From DASUPK01 sp963848955 (GTDB lineage Bacteria > Actinomycetota > Thermoleophilia > Solirubrobacterales > 70-9), in contig CAWKFQ010000017.1 of NCBI GenBank assembly GCA_963848955.1, forward strand, positions 372,001-436,000: 64,000 nucleotides of DNA, read 5' to 3'. Positions 52,714 through 60,982 of this stretch are shown here, in pieces. The translations under genes and the position numbers were made by a program. The first letter of the stretch is position 1. Every line of letters starts with the position of its first letter. A model generated the notes under the pieces. That model saw only the letters and a list, made by a program, of their open reading frames with translations, did not search any database and was not told the origin of the DNA.

Positions 52714-53814
52714 CTATGAGTGCTCTGCCTCCCAGCGGGCGTAGTCCTCGGTGAAGTAGTGGAGGCGGATCTTCTTGAACTCGGTCGAGGAGTAGAGGAC
52801 CGCGCGATCGGCACCGTGCAGGTCGTGCGTCTCCGCGATGCCATCGAGGATCGCATCGCACTCCTCCTTGGAACGGCCGTGGGCCATGGTGAAGACGCTG
52901 TAGGGCCAATCCTCGTAGGTGGGCCGCTGGTAGCAGTGCGAGACGCCCCGCACGGCCGCCATCTGGCCGCCGACGTCGAGGATCCGGTCCTCGGGCACCC
53001 GCCACACCCCCATGCCGTTGGCCGAGAAGCCGGCGCGGCGGTGGTAGAGGATCGCGGCGACCCGCCGGAGCACCTTGCGGTCGACCATGCCGGCGAGGTG
53101 GGAGAGGAGCTCGTCCGTGCTCATGCCGGCTTCCGCCGCGGCCGCGTCGTAGGGACGCTCGCTGACCTCCATCGGGCCCTGCAGGGCCCGGATCACCGCG
53201 ACGTCGGTCTCGTCGTAGGGCTGGCGCTCCAGCTCACGGGGGGGCGCGGCCTGGACGGAGGCGGCGAGCTCGTCGGTGCCGCCCTCCATCTCCAGGTTCA
53301 TGTTGATCTTGAACAGGGTCAGCGTGGGCAGCTGGCGGATCGACTCCGCTCCGGTCAGCCGCTGCAGGAGCCCGAGCGTCCCCTCGAGCCCGAGCTCGGA
53401 GTCCGGGGGCGTCGCGATCGTGAACCAGAGGTTGAACTCGTGGGTGCGCAGGTAGTTGTGGGAGACGCCGGGGTGCGAGTTGATGATCTTCGCGGCCCGG
53501 TGTGGATTCTCCGAGTCGACCTTGGCGGCCACGAGCATCGAGCTGTAGCCGAGCGCCCGCGTATCGAAGATCGGCGTGATCTCCCGGATGATCCGCTCGT
53601 CGAGCAGCCTCTGAGTGCGGGCCTTGACCTCCTTCGTCTCGAGCTCCGCCCTTGCCGCGACCTCCCCGAAAGGCTTGGGATGCAGGGGAAAGCTCGACTG
53701 CAGGAGGTTCATCAGACGCTTGTCGGTCTCGTCCAGCGGGACCGCCGCGCCGCCGGACCGCGAACGGAGCTTCGGCTTCGCGGTCGCCGTCGTGATCCCG
53801 TCGGGCCTGATCAC
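52714..53814 (-). CDS. Fused AhbA-AhbB-like siroheme decarboxylase (Lrp/AsnC-type fold)
   Basis: A 366-residue protein of two related halves, each a winged helix plus ferredoxin-like domain. Half one has DETDKRLMNLLQSSFPL and SHNYLRTHEFNLWFTIATP. Half two has DETDVAVIRALQGPMEVSER and SHCYQRPTYEDWPYSVFTMA followed by HG. The RPxYxxWPYxxxTMxHG motif is characteristic of siroheme decarboxylases AhbA/AhbB and NirD/L/G/H, not of ordinary Lrp regulators. It lies between hemL and hemB. A role in siroheme-derived haem synthesis is inferred. A transcriptional regulator of haem genes is the alternative. Confidence 0.75.
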   Translation of the reverse strand: MIRPDGITTATAKPKLRSRSGGAAVPLDETDKRLMNLLQSSFPLHPKPFGEVAARAELETKEVKARTQRLLDERIIREITPIFDTRALGYSSMLVAAKVDSENPHRAAKIINSHPGVSHNYLRTHEFNLWFTIATPPDSELGLEGTLGLLQRLTGAESIRQLPTLTLFKINMNLEMEGGTDELAASVQAAPPRELERQPYDETDVAVIRALQGPMEVSERPYDAAAAEAGMSTDELLSHLAGMVDRKVLRRVAAILYHRRAGFSANGMGVWRVPEDRILDVGGQMAAVRGVSHCYQRPTYEDWPYSVFTMAHGRSKEECDAILDGIAETHDLHGADRAVLYSSTEFKKIRLHYFTEDYARWEAEHS

Positions 53815-53875
53815 CGCTGGGCCGCCTCCATCCTCATCAAACGGGTTGCGCTCACGCGCACCCTCGCATCACCGC

Positions 53876-54859
53876 TCACGCGCGCCCTCGCATCAGCCAG
53901 GCGGCGGCGTCCTTGGCGAAGTAGGTGATGATCATGTCGGCGCCGGCGCGCCGGATCGAGGTGAGCGACTCCATCGCCGCAGCCCGTTCGTCGATCCAGC
54001 CGTTGGCCGCGGCGGCCTTCAGCATCGAGTACTCGCCGCCCACGTGGTAGGCGGCGACAGGCGCGCCCGTGGCGTCCTTGACACGGCGGATGACATCCAG
54101 ATAGGGGAGCGCCGGCTTCACCATGACCACGTCGGCGCCCTCCGCGAGGTCGAGCTTGGCCTCACGGATCGCCTCGTCTCCGTTGGCCGGATCCATCTGG
54201 TAGCCGCGGCGGTCGCCGAACTCCGGCGTCGAGCCGGCGGCCTCGCGGAAGGGGCCGTAGAAGGCGGAGGCGTACTTGGCGCTGTAGGCGATGATCGGGA
54301 CCGAGGAGTGGCCCTCGTCGTCGAGCTGGGCGCGGATCGCGCCGACCCTGCCGTCCATCATGTCGCTCGGGGCGACGGCGTCCGCGCCGGCGGCGGCGTG
54401 AGAGATCGCGGTCTTGGCGAGCAGCTCGATCGTCAGGTCGTTGTCCACCTCGCCCTCGCGAACGATCCCGCAGTGACCGTGCGACGTGTACTCGCAGAGG
54501 CAGACATCGGTGATCACGACGATCTCCGGATGTGCCTCCTTCAGCGCCCGGACGGCCATCTGGACGACGCCCTCGTCGTCGTAGGCCTCCGAGCCCACCT
54601 CGTCCTTGCTCGCGGGGATGCCGAACAGCAGCACGGCGCGGATCCCGGCGGCGGCGATCTCCGTCACCTCGGCCACGGCCTCAGAGATGGAGAGGCGCTC
54701 CATGCCCGGCATGGACGCGATCGGTTCGCGCACCCCCTCGCCCGCGGTGATGAAAAGGGGCTGGACGAGGTGCTCCGGAGTCAGCTCGGTCTCGCGGACC
54801 AGGTCGCGGAGCGGTTCGGTTCTGCGCAGGCGGCGCAGGCGTGTCGCTGGAAAGCTCAC
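53876..54859 (-). CDS. hemB: Delta-aminolaevulinic acid dehydratase (porphobilinogen synthase)
   Basis: A 327-residue TIM-barrel enzyme. The zinc site is TDVCLCEYTSHGHCG (three Cys). Schiff-base lysines are in AYSAKYASAFYGPFR and VMVKPALPYLDVI. The C-terminus reads VAAYHVGGEYSMLKAAAANG. It condenses two aminolaevulinates. It is the first gene of the hemB-Ahb-hemL run, all transcribed leftward. Confidence 0.95.
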   Translation of the reverse strand: MSFPATRLRRLRRTEPLRDLVRETELTPEHLVQPLFITAGEGVREPIASMPGMERLSISEAVAEVTEIAAAGIRAVLLFGIPASKDEVGSEAYDDEGVVQMAVRALKEAHPEIVVITDVCLCEYTSHGHCGIVREGEVDNDLTIELLAKTAISHAAAGADAVAPSDMMDGRVGAIRAQLDDEGHSSVPIIAYSAKYASAFYGPFREAAGSTPEFGDRRGYQMDPANGDEAIREAKLDLAEGADVVMVKPALPYLDVIRRVKDATGAPVAAYHVGGEYSMLKAAAANGWIDERAAAMESLTSIRRAGADMIITYFAKDAAAWLMRGRA

Positions 54860-54949
54860 CTGCCGGATTCTAGGCCCGTGGCCTCGCCATCAAGTCGCGG
54901 CCACAAGCAGCCGCCCAGACAACCGCTTAGGCGTGTGGTTTTCCAAACT

Positions 54950-54971
54950 GCTGCTTCTCGTCCAAAGCAGC
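54950..54971. repeat. Palindrome family copy, TCGTCC-loop type
   Basis: GCTGCTT / AAGCAGC around CTCGTCCA, in the 213-base gap upstream of hemB and the VOC gene. This is the first copy of the dense cluster that runs to 63 kb. I see nothing else in the gap. Confidence 0.7.
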
Positions 54972-55073
54972 GGTCTATGAGGCGAGCAGCGGAGGCAGCG
55001 GTGTCGGAGAGGCCGAGAGCTTGCGTGTCCGAAACCTTCAAGCCGCCGGCGCCGCTGTCACGTACGGTGGACG

Positions 55074-55493
55074 GTGATGAACATCCTCTTCATCGCAGGC
55101 TTCGCCGTGGTCGCCCCCGACCCGCCGAAGAGCCGCGAGCTTTACGTCGAGGCTCTCGGCCTCCCGCTCGCGGCCGGCGAGGACGGGGAGTACTGGCACA
55201 GCGAGGAAATCGCCGGCAGCAAGCATTTCGGGGTCTGGCCGCTATCCCAGGCTGCGGAGGCGTGCTTCGGCACACCATCGTGGCCTGCGGAGCTGACCGT
55301 TCCGCAGGCGAGCATCGAGTTCGAGGTCGAGGACGCCGACGCGGTGGCAGCGGCTGGCGAGGAGCTCAAACGCGCGGGCTTCGAGCTGCTGCACCCTGCG
55401 CGGCAAGAGCCGTGGGGTCAGACCGTGGTTCGGCTTCTGTCAAGCGAGGGACTGATCGTGGGCGTTTCGTACGCGCCGTCGCTGCACGACTGA
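55074..55493 (+). CDS. VOC-family protein
   Basis: A 139-residue protein with the betaalphabetabetabeta pattern: ILFIAGFAVVAPDPPKSREL, YVEALGLPLAAGED, then IEFEVEDADAVAAAGEELKR and VRLLSSEGLIVGVSYAP. The metal ligand positions are only partly kept. The function is unknown. Two overlapping ATG codons open the frame (MM). Confidence 0.72.
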   Translation: MMNILFIAGFAVVAPDPPKSRELYVEALGLPLAAGEDGEYWHSEEIAGSKHFGVWPLSQAAEACFGTPSWPAELTVPQASIEFEVEDADAVAAAGEELKRAGFELLHPARQEPWGQTVVRLLSSEGLIVGVSYAPSLHD

Positions 55494-55532
55494 TCGTCGA
55501 ACAGCACGGTTGAGACTTAGCCCTGCTTAGCC

Positions 55533-55742
55533 TCAGCTGCCGAGTTCCTCGTCTTCCCGCCTGAGCTTGTCCGGCCAGGCGCCAGCATGAATCGTGCTCC
55601 CTACGCGATCAACCGCCAATGCCAATGTCTTATTGACATTGCCCCGCTCGTGGAGCTCGTCCAGATAGAGACTGGCGGCGAGCAAGATGGCCCGTAGGTC
55701 TTCGACTTCAATGTTGACCCGCTCGTCCTTGGTCTCGCCCAT
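55533..55742 (-). CDS. Small 69-residue helical protein
   Basis: It starts MGETKDERVNIEVEDLRAIL and ends LRREDEELGS. It is charged and mostly helical (LLAASLYLDELHERGNVNKT) with no cysteines or membrane segment. Base usage is less GC-biased at third positions than in core genes, suggesting acquired DNA. The function is unknown. Confidence 0.45.
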   Translation of the reverse strand: MGETKDERVNIEVEDLRAILLAASLYLDELHERGNVNKTLALAVDRVGSTIHAGAWPDKLRREDEELGS

Positions 55743-55851
55743 CGCTCGACATCCTCTCGTGTTTCCATGTCGCCGCACCCCGTTGCTTCGCACAGACAGG
55801 CGGCCCTGGACGGATGATGGATCGACCTGTTCCACTTAAAGGGAAACGGGT

Positions 55852-55875
55852 GCCGCTTTCGATGCAAAAGCAGCG
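55852..55875. repeat. Palindrome family copy, decayed
   Basis: GCCGCTTTCGATGCAAAAGC followed by AGCG: arms are imperfect and the loop is a variant of CCATGC. It lies in the 226-base gap between two minus-strand genes, which holds no other feature I can support. Confidence 0.5.
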
Positions 55876-55968
55876 AGGGGGGCTAAGGCACCGCAGCCCG
55901 CCCTTGGCGGTCGCCGGATCGGGGGCTCACTCGCCACCCGTTTCGCCCCTCTCGCCTGAGCCCCCGAC

Positions 55969-56382
55969 TTACTCCCGCAGCCCGGCGGCTTCGAGGGCCT
56001 CCGCACGGTCCAGGAACCACTCCTCGCGGACGATTCTCCCCTCCCGGAATGTGACTACATCCCAGCTGCTGGCCTCGACCCCTGCCTCGCTCATTCCGCT
56101 GCCCATCGGGTGCCGAAGACGGATCAAGAGTTTGTCAGCTCCCGCATCCACGATCTCCGCATCGCCAACGACGATCGGCTCAGCAAATCCCTCAAGCGTT
56201 CGGATGAAGTTCGCATAGAACTCCCAGGCCGCCTCGCGACCGCGAATTACTTCAGGCTCAGGCCAGAGGCGACTGGGAACGACTTCGCAGTCCTGGTCAT
56301 GCAACGCGAGCCAGGCAGCGCGGTCGTCCCGGTTAGCGGCATCGATCGCTTGTCGCGCAGCCTCCACGTTCTCCTGCGACAT
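55969..56382 (-). CDS. NTF2/SnoaL-like protein (second array, distal gene)
   Basis: A 137-residue protein, MSQENVEAARQAIDAANRDD to EAAGLRE. The centre (VPSRLWPEPEVIRGREAAWE, FYANFIRTLEGFAEPIVVG) follows the SnoaL pattern. It is joined to the upstream gene by the standard TAG-GCG-ATG junction and so probably shares the promoter near 56820. The ligand is unknown. Confidence 0.75.
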   Translation of the reverse strand: MSQENVEAARQAIDAANRDDRAAWLALHDQDCEVVPSRLWPEPEVIRGREAAWEFYANFIRTLEGFAEPIVVGDAEIVDAGADKLLIRLRHPMGSGMSEAGVEASSWDVVTFREGRIVREEWFLDRAEALEAAGLRE

Positions 56383-56385
56383 CGC

Positions 56386-56793
56386 CTACTCCCGCAGCCT
56401 GATCGCTTCGAGTGCGGCTTCCTTGTTTGGAAAGCCGAGAATGGCCTCGACGACCTTCCCGTTACGAAAGCGGTTGGCGCTTGCGGTTCTCGCCTCGACT
56501 CGTGCCCCACTTTCCTTCCCGGTGCCGACCCACCTCCCGACGGCGATCACCCAGTCGCCTGCCTGGACCCACTCTTCGACCTCCCGGTCGAGGTCGTCGA
56601 ATTCCTGTGCGAACCGTGCGTAGTAGCTCAGCAACCCGTCCCGACCCCGGTGGACGCCGGCCGCATCGAGCGGCGCCCCGAGGTCGGTCACTACGACGTC
56701 TTCCGCGACGAGGCTCAGCGCAGCCTCGATGTCTCCTCGATGTCCAGCCTCGTTGAACTGCTTGGCAAGTTCGATGGGGGTCTTGCCCGACAT
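56386..56793 (-). CDS. NTF2/SnoaL-like protein (second array, proximal gene)
   Basis: A 135-residue protein with an atypical start, MSGKTPIELAKQFNEAGHRG, instead of MSQENVE, and the end EAIRLRE. A well-preserved SnoaL core (HRGRDGLLSYYARFAQEFDD, WVGTGKESGARVEARTASA) follows. The frame is open upstream into another gene, but the ATG at 56793 lies nine bases from GATACT, as in the other arrays, and a separate gene ends at 56873. Confidence 0.72.
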   Translation of the reverse strand: MSGKTPIELAKQFNEAGHRGDIEAALSLVAEDVVVTDLGAPLDAAGVHRGRDGLLSYYARFAQEFDDLDREVEEWVQAGDWVIAVGRWVGTGKESGARVEARTASANRFRNGKVVEAILGFPNKEAALEAIRLRE

Positions 56794-56800
56794 CGCCCCC

Positions 56801-56840
56801 GCAGTATCTCTCGGAACCGCCGCTTTTCGTCCAAAGCGGC
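56801..56840 (-). promoter_or_regulatory. Palindrome plus GATACT promoter, second array
   Basis: Minus strand: a perfect palindrome (arms GCCGCTTT/AAAGCGGC, six-base spacer, 56819-56840), ten bases, GATACT, then GCGGGGGCG and the ATG at 56793. The layout and spacing equal those at 6378-6419 and 60335-60375. Confidence 0.6.
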
Positions 56841-56872
56841 TACTCCCGCAGTCCGGCGGCTTGAGGGCAGCT
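56840..56872 (-). pseudogene. 3' remnant of an NTF2/SnoaL-like gene
   Basis: Codons for the family tail (AALxAAGLRE and TAG) remain on the minus strand, with one base missing in the Glu codon. Nothing of the upstream body is left. Its stop overlaps the end of the palindrome at 56819-56840. Confidence 0.55.
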
Positions 56873-57516
56873 CTACGGGTGGAGAAGCCCGTTGACCGTG
56901 GTGTCGACACCGCCGAGGGTGTTGTTGACGTTATCGACCGTGTTGTTGACGGTGTTGTTGACGGTGCCGACCGTGTTGTTGACGGTGTTGTTGACGGTGC
57001 CGACCGTGTTGTCGACGGTGTTGTTGACGGTGCCGACCGTGTTGTTGACGGTGTTGTTGACGGTGCCGACGGTGTTGTTGAGGTGTTGTTAGCGGTGTTG
57101 TTGACCGTGTTGTTCACGGTGTCGCCGACCCCACTCGTACCCCCACCCGTGTGCGGCAGGCTGGTCGTCGAAGGACCCGACGAGCCTCCACCTGAGCCAC
57201 CCGAGCCGCCGGTTCCGGTGCCTGTCACAGTGCCCCTGCCCGCGCCAGGGTGCGAACCAACCGAGGAACCGGACTTGCTGGCCAGCGCCACCATCGCTCG
57301 GTTCGCCCTGCTGGTCCTGCTGGGCTCGGTCTGAGCGGAGGCGTGAATTTTGTCGGGACCGCTGGTGACCGCAGAGAGGCCGCTGGCGATGCCCGAGAGG
57401 CTCGTCTCGAACCCGATCAGGGCGGCGACCGCCACGGGAATGGCACACAGAGCCGCCGCGGCGAACCCGCGCGAGGCGAGCCGGCGGCGCCACCAGGCAA
57501 GTAGTCCATTACCCAT
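56873..57516 (-). CDS. Surface-type protein with 11-residue TVGTVNNTVNN repeats (frameshifted)
   Basis: The N-terminus is basic with a membrane segment (GFAAAALCAIPVAVAALIGF), so it is exported or anchored. A Ser/Gly/Thr-rich linker (GTVTGTGTGGSGGSGGG) leads to about four 33-bp repeats encoding TVGTVNNTVNN. The C-terminus is GGVDTTVNGLLHP. The frame changes near 57080 at the start of the repeats. In the wrong frame the region reads as a STTPSTTRSAP repeat. The repeats resemble beta-solenoid or adhesin-type stretches, but the function is unknown. Confidence 0.6.
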
Positions 57517-57621
57517 TGAGGAACGTCCAGCTCACAGTCCACTCTCCGTGGTGTGTGTACCCAGGTGGCCAGTTGTTCAACCGACTGTCTTGACTGGTAG
57601 GAGGGTCGTGACGTGCGATGA

Positions 57622-57666
57622 CCGCTTTCCATGCAAAGCGGATAGCCGCTTCTCGTCCAAAGCGGC
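57622..57666. repeat. Tandem pair of palindromes (CCATGC type, then TCGTCC type)
   Basis: 57622-57641 is CCGCTTT-CCATGC-AAAGCGG, perfect. Three bases later 57645-57666 has GCCGCTT and AAGCGGC around CTCGTCCA. They sit in the 360-base gap between the NNTV-repeat gene and the SDR gene. A reversed half copy (GCATGGAAAGCGCC) lies at 57756-57769 in the same gap. Nothing else is evident there. Confidence 0.75.
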
Positions 57667-57876
57667 CATCTGACGGTCACCACTCCGAGCTGCTCAGCCT
57701 GCTGCGTTCACGCGGAGGGAGTCACGACCCGCGCGATGTGCACCGTGCCTCCTCTGCATGGAAAGCGCCGTATCTCAATTCTGGCGATTACGGCATCAGC
57801 TCCTCGAACCGTCGCAGCCCCGGCTCCGACGCTCTCGGGGCCTCCGGAGGCCGCGCGCCGCGTGCGACGACGGGCC

Positions 57877-58637
57877 TCAGAGGTTGAAGCCGCCGGACAC
57901 TTCGATGTTCTCGCCGGTGATCCAACCGCACTCGTCGGAGAGCAGCGCCGCGATGACCTTGCCGATGTCGTCGGGCTCGCCGAGGCGGCCGAGCGCGGTG
58001 CTGCGCGACGAGCGGCGGGATGACCTCGGGGAAGCGGTCGAAGGCGTCGTGCGAGATCCGCGTGCGGGTCGGCCCGGGGGCGACCGAGTTGACGCGGATG
58101 CCGCGCGGCGCTCAGCTCCTTGGCCAGGTAGCGGGTGAGCACGGCAGCCCGCCCTTCATCTGGCGTAGGCCGAGTAGCCCGCCGTGAGCCCGGTGGGGAG
58201 CGCCGAGTTGCTGGTGGTGTTGACGATCGCGCCGCCGTCGGCGAGCATGCGGCAGGAGCGTCTGCGTGAGGAAGTAGGGGCCCTTGAGGATGACGCGGTG
58301 GAACTGGTCGTAGAGCTCTTCGGTGGTGTCCTCGAACATCGACATCTGGCCGAAGCCGGCGTTGTTCACCAGGTAGTCGAACGTGGTGCGCTGCCAGCGT
58401 TCGCGGAGCTCGCGGCCGACGTGCTCGGCGAAGCCGGGGAAGGCGTCGCTGCGGCCGACGTCGAGCGGGACGCGACCGCCGAGCCGCCGTTGGCCTCGAT
58501 GGCTCGCGACGGTCTCCTTCTGCGCCGGCGGCGTTGCGTTGTAGGTCAGGATGACTCCGGCGCCGCGCTCCGCGATGCGGATGGCCGCGGCTGCGCCCGA
58601 TGCCCGAGCTGCCTCCGGTGACGATGGCGATCTTCAT
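57877..58637 (-). CDS. Short-chain dehydrogenase/reductase (frameshifted)
   Basis: NAD(P)-dependent oxidoreductase. The N-terminus MKIAIVTGGSSGIG holds the nucleotide loop. The NNAG motif is in YLVNNAGFGQMSMFEDTTEE. A later segment is YDQFHRVILKGPYFLTQTLL, and the end is ECGWITGENIEVSGGFNL. The catalytic Tyr-x3-Lys region (YSAYGMTKGGL-like, seen as YSAYARxKGGL fragments near 58160) spans frame changes. Shifts occur near 58590, 58450, 58250, 58160 and 58010. The substrate is unknown. It is divergent from an AraC regulator, a common regulator-target pair. Confidence 0.7.
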
Positions 58638-58796
58638 GGCTGCTCCGTTCGTTGGTTGACGCCTCGTCAGCGAACCAGCGGGGCGCGTGGGGGCGTGAGA
58701 ACGGAAGCGCCGAGTCCTTGCACAATCCTGCTCGATGTGGCTGGGTCGAGCCTGGACACGCCCGGACCGAGAGCCGCGAATGTACGATTCCTGCTC

Positions 58797-59754
58797 ATGG
58801 AGCAGGATCGCGAGACCTTGCCGGCTCCTCGCCAAGGGTGCCGAGGCCGGCTTGATGAGCTGCGGGCGCTGATCGCCCGGCATGCGCGGCCCGACGAGAC
58901 GACGCCGATCGAGGGCGTCCTGCTGTCGGCGGCGACACGCGCCCACGCGAGCCCACGGCCGTCGACCTCCGGGACGGTGATGGCCGCTCATCGCGCAGGG
59001 CGCCAAGCGGCTGGCGATCGGCGACCGCGTTTACGAGTACGGCGCCGGGCAGTACCTCGTCGCGTCGGTCGACCTCCCGATAACCGGTCACTACTCTCAG
59101 GCGCAGCCCGACCGAGCCGGCTCTGGGGTTCGGGCTGGTCCTGCGGCCGGCCACCATCGCCTCGCTGCTGCTGGACGCTGCGGAGCACACCTCGGCGTTG
59201 CGCTCGGCGCGCGCGCAGCGCGGCCGCGCCGCCGGCGCTGGGCGTCGCCGACGCGTCGCCCGAGCTGCTCGATGCCGTCATCCGGATGCTGCGCCTCCTG
59301 GACTGCCCCGGCGACCGCCACGTGCTGGCGCCGATGATCGAGCGCGAGATCCTCTGGCGGCTGCTCAGCGGGCCCGCTGGGCGAGACCGTGCGCCAGATC
59401 GGCCTGGCCGACAGCAGCCTGACCCACATCAGCCGCGCCGTTCGCTGGATCACCGACCACTACGGCGAGCCGTTCCGCGTCGAGGACCTCGCCCGCTCCT
59501 GCGGCATGAGCACGTCGGCCTTCCACCGCAACTTCCACGCAGTCACCGGACTCAGCCCGATCCAGTTCCAGAAGCAGATCCGCCTGCAGCAGTCGCGCCT
59601 GCTGCTCATGACGGGCGCCGACGACGTCGCGACGATCGGCTACCGCGTCGGTTACGACAGCGCCTCGCAGTTCAACCGCGAGTACCGCCGCCAGTTCGGC
59701 CTGCCCCCGGGACGCGACGCAGCCCGCATCCGGGCCCAGGCGGCTAGTGCCTGA
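58797..59754 (+). CDS. AraC-family transcriptional regulator (frameshifted)
   Basis: It starts MEQDRETLPAPRQGCRG, although the first bases may be shifted. The N-terminal AraC_N-type sensor (ASPELLDAVIRMLRLLD, VLAPMIEREILWRLLSGP) is followed by two helix-turn-helix units (FRVEDLARSCGMSTSAFHRN, VATIGYRVGYDSASQFNREY) and FGLPPGRDA. Shifts fall near 58930, 59010, 59110, 59210 and 59385. It probably controls the divergent SDR gene. Confidence 0.75.
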
Positions 59755-59878
59755 TGCCTGTATGGGAACGCTGCGAGGCGCTACCGGAGAGCTCACGCTT
59801 TCCATGCCGAGCAGCAGCGCCCGGGCTGGCTTCTCTCGCATCCCCTTCGCGCGATAGGGAGGCGCGCTCCGAAAAGCG

Positions 59879-59922
59879 CTCCTTCCCATGCAAAGCAGAA
59901 CTACTGCTTTCGTCCAAAGCAG
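59879..59922. repeat. Tandem pair of palindromes ending at an NTF2-like gene stop
   Basis: 59879-59898 is a decayed CCATGC-type copy. 59904-59922 is CTGCTTT-CGTCC-AAAGCAG, with its last base next to the stop codon of the minus-strand gene at 59923. Another decayed copy is at 59796-59817. In this position the hairpin could also act as a terminator. Confidence 0.6.
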
Positions 59923-60327
59923 CTACTCCGACACCCCGGCGGCATCGAGGGCGTCCGCCAGCTCTCTGAACTCGTCTACGCGCGCGACCTTGCGCTCGCG
60001 CAGCGAATAGACGACAAAGAAGTCGGCATCAATCTCCAGGCCGCTTGCTTTGCCGCGCCCTCGGTGGTGGATCGTCACGAGCACGCGGTTTCCGGCGTCG
60101 ACAAACTTCTCGGCATTGACCTCCAGGCCCTCCCAGGCGCTCGCCCACCGCTCGAAGTTCTGTCGGATCGCGTTTCGACCGAAGGTCAGCTCCTCGTCAC
60201 CGAAGCCCGCGATTGGGTTCATCTGGAAGTCGGCGGTGAAGTACGTAGCCGCCTCGGCGCGGCCACCGCGATCGAGGTACTCGTAGGCGAACGCCTTGCG
60301 CACTATCTCGACGTTCTCCTGCGACAT
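59923..60327 (-). CDS. NTF2/SnoaL-like protein (single gene)
   Basis: A 134-residue protein, MSQENVEIVRKAFAYEYLDR to DAAGVSE. The core reads FGRNAIRQNFERWASAWEGL, HRGRGKASGLEIDADFFVVY. It is a solitary member with its own palindrome-GATACT promoter upstream and a palindrome right after the stop. No reaction can be inferred. Confidence 0.75.
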   Translation of the reverse strand: MSQENVEIVRKAFAYEYLDRGGRAEAATYFTADFQMNPIAGFGDEELTFGRNAIRQNFERWASAWEGLEVNAEKFVDAGNRVLVTIHHRGRGKASGLEIDADFFVVYSLRERKVARVDEFRELADALDAAGVSE

Positions 60328-60334
60328 GGCCCAC

Positions 60335-60375
60335 GCAGTATCTCTCGGACGGGTGCTGCTTTTCGTCCAAGCGGC
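60335..60375 (-). promoter_or_regulatory. Palindrome plus GATACT promoter, single gene
   Basis: Minus strand: an imperfect palindrome (GCCGCTT and AAGCAGC arms with one mismatch, 60355-60375), about twelve bases, GATACT, GCGTGGGCC, ATG at 60327. The architecture matches the other two arrays. Confidence 0.55.
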
Positions 60376-60559
60376 TATCTGCTCGCATGGACGCGGGCCT
60401 GCTCTAGCCCGCTCGGTGCGGCCTCTTTCTTCCCCCTCTACCCAAAAGTGGACCCGGACCTGTTAGGTGTAGGCCACCCACTAGGGCCACAGACAGCGAT
60501 CCCTACACAGCGGGGCGCGACGTCTAGGGCTATAGCTGCAACAGGATGGAGGGGCAAGG

Positions 60560-60760
60560 ATGCTCCCTAGCAAGACGCTCGCCGAAGAGCACGTCCAGAT
60601 TATGCTCACGGTTGGTTCCCCGTTCGATGAGATCGAGGACTACATCAACAAGACCAAGCTGCGCGATCACCAGAAGTCGGCGCTTTGGCTGATCGCCTGG
60701 TCGGGGCAAGAGCGCTCAGTGCAACGTCGAGTTGCACACGAGGCGCTAGCCCTCACCTAG
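60560..60760 (+). CDS. Small 66-residue protein
   Basis: It starts MLPSKTLAEEHVQIMLTVGS after a good ribosome site (GGAGG, eight bases before the ATG). A central helix KTKLRDHQKSALWLIAWSGQ follows and it ends VAHEALALT. It is less GC-rich than core genes. There is no recognised family. The 183 bases upstream contain no gene I can support. Confidence 0.5.
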   Translation: MLPSKTLAEEHVQIMLTVGSPFDEIEDYINKTKLRDHQKSALWLIAWSGQERSVQRRVAHEALALT

Positions 60761-60824
60761 CCGTTCGTCCTCTTCGAAGCGCAAGAAGCGGCTCAATGCC
60801 GTAGCCAGGCGGAGGGTGACGACC

Positions 60825-60864
60825 GCTGCTTTCATACAAAGTGCCGCTTCTCGTCCAAAGCGGC
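60825..60864. repeat. Overlapping pair of palindromes
   Basis: 60825-60844 is a decayed first-type copy (GCTGCTTT, CATAC, AAAGTGC). 60843-60864 has arms GCCGCTT and AAGCGGC around CTCGTCCA. They lie in the 222-base gap before the methyltransferase gene. Confidence 0.65.
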
Positions 60865-60982
60865 TATTTGCGCCGAGGCCGAGAACCGTCCCAGTGCGCG
60901 GCGGCCCGAAGCGAGCAGCTCCTCGTAGATCTTCCTCGGAATCTGCACGGCGAGCCTGGCTAGCGTCAATTAGGTTGAGGCC

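Noticed and set aside
56892..57092. Plus-strand leucine/valine/threonine repeat protein
   Set aside because: It is the complement of the 33-bp repeats. The minus-strand frame has an export signal and a sensible C-terminus.
57150..57180. LPHTGG in the NNTV-repeat protein as a sortase signal
   Set aside because: It lies in the middle of the protein and is followed by repeats, not by a membrane segment and basic tail.
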